From the NCBI RefSeq assembly GCF_020524885.1, contig NZ_JAIVKJ010000002.1, forward strand, positions 186,001 to 250,000: a stretch of 64,000 nucleotides of DNA. Reading direction: 5' to 3'. Position 1 is the first letter of the stretch. Each line of letters opens with the position of its first letter. The position numbers were made by a program, and so were the translations under genes. This document shows positions 62,925 to 64,000 of the stretch, piece after piece. This DNA comes from Microbulbifer elongatus (GTDB taxonomy: Bacteria; Pseudomonadota; Gammaproteobacteria; Pseudomonadales; Cellvibrionaceae). The notes beneath the pieces are model-generated. The model worked only from the letters and a program-made list of their open reading frames with translations, had not been told where the DNA came from and searched no databases.

Positions 62925-63826
62925 TGGTTAATAGCGTCGCGCAGCATATCGATTGCGCGGTGTCTCGGAAAGCTGGCGCGCCATGCCAGTGCTACGGTGC
63001 GTTGCGGGGCTGGGGCCACAAACGGGCGGGTGACCAGCACGCCGGTAGCGTATTGGGAGGCGGCGGCCGCAGACAGTGGCAGCACGGTAATGCCAAGACG
63101 CGAGGCAACCATATGGCGCAGGGTTTCCAGGGAGCTGCCGTCCGCGGCGGTGCGAATATGCCCGCTGCCGGCTTCTTTCTCGATGGACTGCTGCAGTTGC
63201 GGGCAGGCTTCCAGAACCTGGTCGCGGAAACAGTGACCTTCGCCCAGTAGCAGCACATTGTCCTCGCACAACTGGTCTGGTGTCAGTGCCTCGTATTGCG
63301 CGAGCGGGTGGTCCGAAGGCATCAGTACCACAAACGGTTCGTCGTACAGGGGCTGGGTAACCACGTCTGGCTCGGTAAACGGCAGCGCGAGGATCACAGC
63401 ATCCAGCTCGCCCTTGCGCAGGCGCGCACGCAGGGTGGAGGTGTAGCCCTCCTCCACGTACAGCGGCATCTGCGGTGCGCGCTGTTGCAACTGGGGAATA
63501 AAGTGCGGGAACAGATAGGGGCCGATGGTGAAGATGGCACCCACCGACAGCGGGCTGCTCAGCTGGTCCTTGCCGGCACTGGCGATGTCTTTGATCGCCG
63601 CGGATTGCTCAAGCACCAGCTGTGCTTGCGCCACAATGCGTTCACCCAGCGGGGTAGCCTGCACCCGGGTTTTCGAGCGCTCGAACAGCGCCACGCCCAA
63701 CTCTTTTTCGAGCTTTTTCACGGCGATGGAAAGGGTCGGCTGACTGACAAAACAGCGCTCGGCGGCGCGGCCAAAGTGCTGTTCCTGGGCCAGGGTGACG
63801 ATGTAGCGCAATTCGTTCAGTGTCAT
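62903..63826 (-). CDS. oxyR: Hydrogen peroxide-sensing LysR regulator OxyR
   Basis: Peroxide-responsive activator, 307 residues. N-terminal LysR HTH (MTLNELRYIVTLAQEQHFGRAAERCFVSQPTLSIAVKKLEK). The redox cysteines are at exactly the classic positions: Cys199 in GEGHCFRDQ and Cys208 in EACPQ, which form the activating disulfide in E. coli OxyR. Overlaps recG by 22 bases downstream. Linkage oxyR-recG is known from other gammaproteobacteria (family knowledge). yaaA, a likely target, lies at 52.3 kb. Confidence 0.96.
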   Translation of the reverse strand: MTLNELRYIVTLAQEQHFGRAAERCFVSQPTLSIAVKKLEKELGVALFERSKTRVQATPLGERIVAQAQLVLEQSAAIKDIASAGKDQLSSPLSVGAIFTIGPYLFPHFIPQLQQRAPQMPLYVEEGYTSTLRARLRKGELDAVILALPFTEPDVVTQPLYDEPFVVLMPSDHPLAQYEALTPDQLCEDNVLLLGEGHCFRDQVLEACPQLQQSIEKEAGSGHIRTAADGSSLETLRHMVASRLGITVLPLSAAAASQYATGVLVTRPFVAPAPQRTVALAWRASFPRHRAIDMLRDAINQCQLQSP

Positions 63827-64000
63827 GGCAAACGCAATTAGAAAAAACTTGGCGATAGAGTTTATTCATAAACACCCCCGGGCGGCCAGTAAAACTGGGG
63901 ATACCGCGTATGAATGTCTCAATCCGACAAAAAATGCTATTAACAAGGCTTATAGTTAGTAAAATTTGCTATTAACATGCCGGCGCAGGCGGTGGTGTGG
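63827..64000. other. AT-rich region upstream of oxyR, with repeats, running out of window
   Basis: The 11-base sequence TGCTATTAACA occurs twice (63935-63945 and 63967-63977), and a GTTTAT / ATAAAC hairpin sits at 63860-63873. Possibly the oxyR promoter and operator region. The ATAG/CTAT elements in it are not spaced as in the OxyR consensus. No gene seen before the window end. Confidence 0.4.

Noticed and set aside
63930..63980. OxyR consensus site upstream of oxyR
   Set aside because: ATAG and CTAT elements are present but the spacings are 11 and 13 bases rather than 7.

Overview
The window is a chromosomal segment of a marine-type gammaproteobacterium. The assignment rests on a moderately GC-rich base composition, the gene order ubiC-ubiA-phoB-phoR, an RpiR-type HexR, an LpxL-family acyltransferase, a PL7 alginate lyase and a GlyGly-CTERM surface protein. 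A Microbulbifer/Cellvibrionales-like host is an inference from gene content; no rRNA gene is present to confirm it. I see no tRNA, rRNA, CRISPR array, insertion sequence or prophage.

Layout, 0-19 kb: the 3' part of glmS with its terminator; a calcium-repeat surface protein with a GlyGly-CTERM tail; a lipoprotein esterase; a cyanide-insensitive-type bd oxidase operon with its small DUF2474 subunit; a PL7 alginate lyase lipoprotein and a fasciclin protein on the minus strand; VF530 and lipocalin genes; a three-subunit flavin dehydrogenase (Tat-exported small subunit, GMC flavoprotein, triheme cytochrome c); then two cation/proton antiporters (CPA2 and CPA1).

18.7-33.6 kb: a likely electrophile/quinone stress block of pirin and a divergent LysR regulator, a Gfo/Idh oxidoreductase, DoxX, glutathionyl-hydroquinone reductase and a beta-class GST, matching the E. 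coli yhaJK and yqjFG gene sets. It is followed by a Bcr/CflA exporter, a DUF4153 membrane protein, hexR, a large palindromic repeat, a LexA box and uvrD, a TRAP binding protein, a PBP4B-like hydrolase and a YciA-like thioesterase.

33.7-43.3 kb: a Cu/Ag-type efflux operon (small His/Cys-rich secreted protein, TolC-family protein, adaptor with fused CusF-like domain, CusA-like pump), an LpxL-like acyltransferase, and TRAP permeases on the opposite strand about 10 kb from the binding protein.

43.4-57.3 kb is largely the phosphate regulon. A run of Pho boxes precedes pstS-pstC-pstA-pstB-phoU. After a porin, an M48 lipoprotein protease, a DUF4265-like protein, yaaA and a small membrane protein comes phoB-phoR on the minus strand with its own Pho box, behind ubiC-ubiA. 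PhoB/PhoR should therefore control both the pst operon and itself. 57.4-64 kb: a dicarboxylate/amino-acid symporter, two tandem paralogous secreted proteins of unknown function, recG and oxyR (overlapping by 22 bp), and an AT-rich flank.

No clearly new multi-gene system stands out. The most promising unexplained items are the tandem 224-residue secreted paralogs, the 99-bp nested palindrome before uvrD, the GlyGly-CTERM calcium-repeat protein with its hexanucleotide tract, and the expanded LysR/pirin block.
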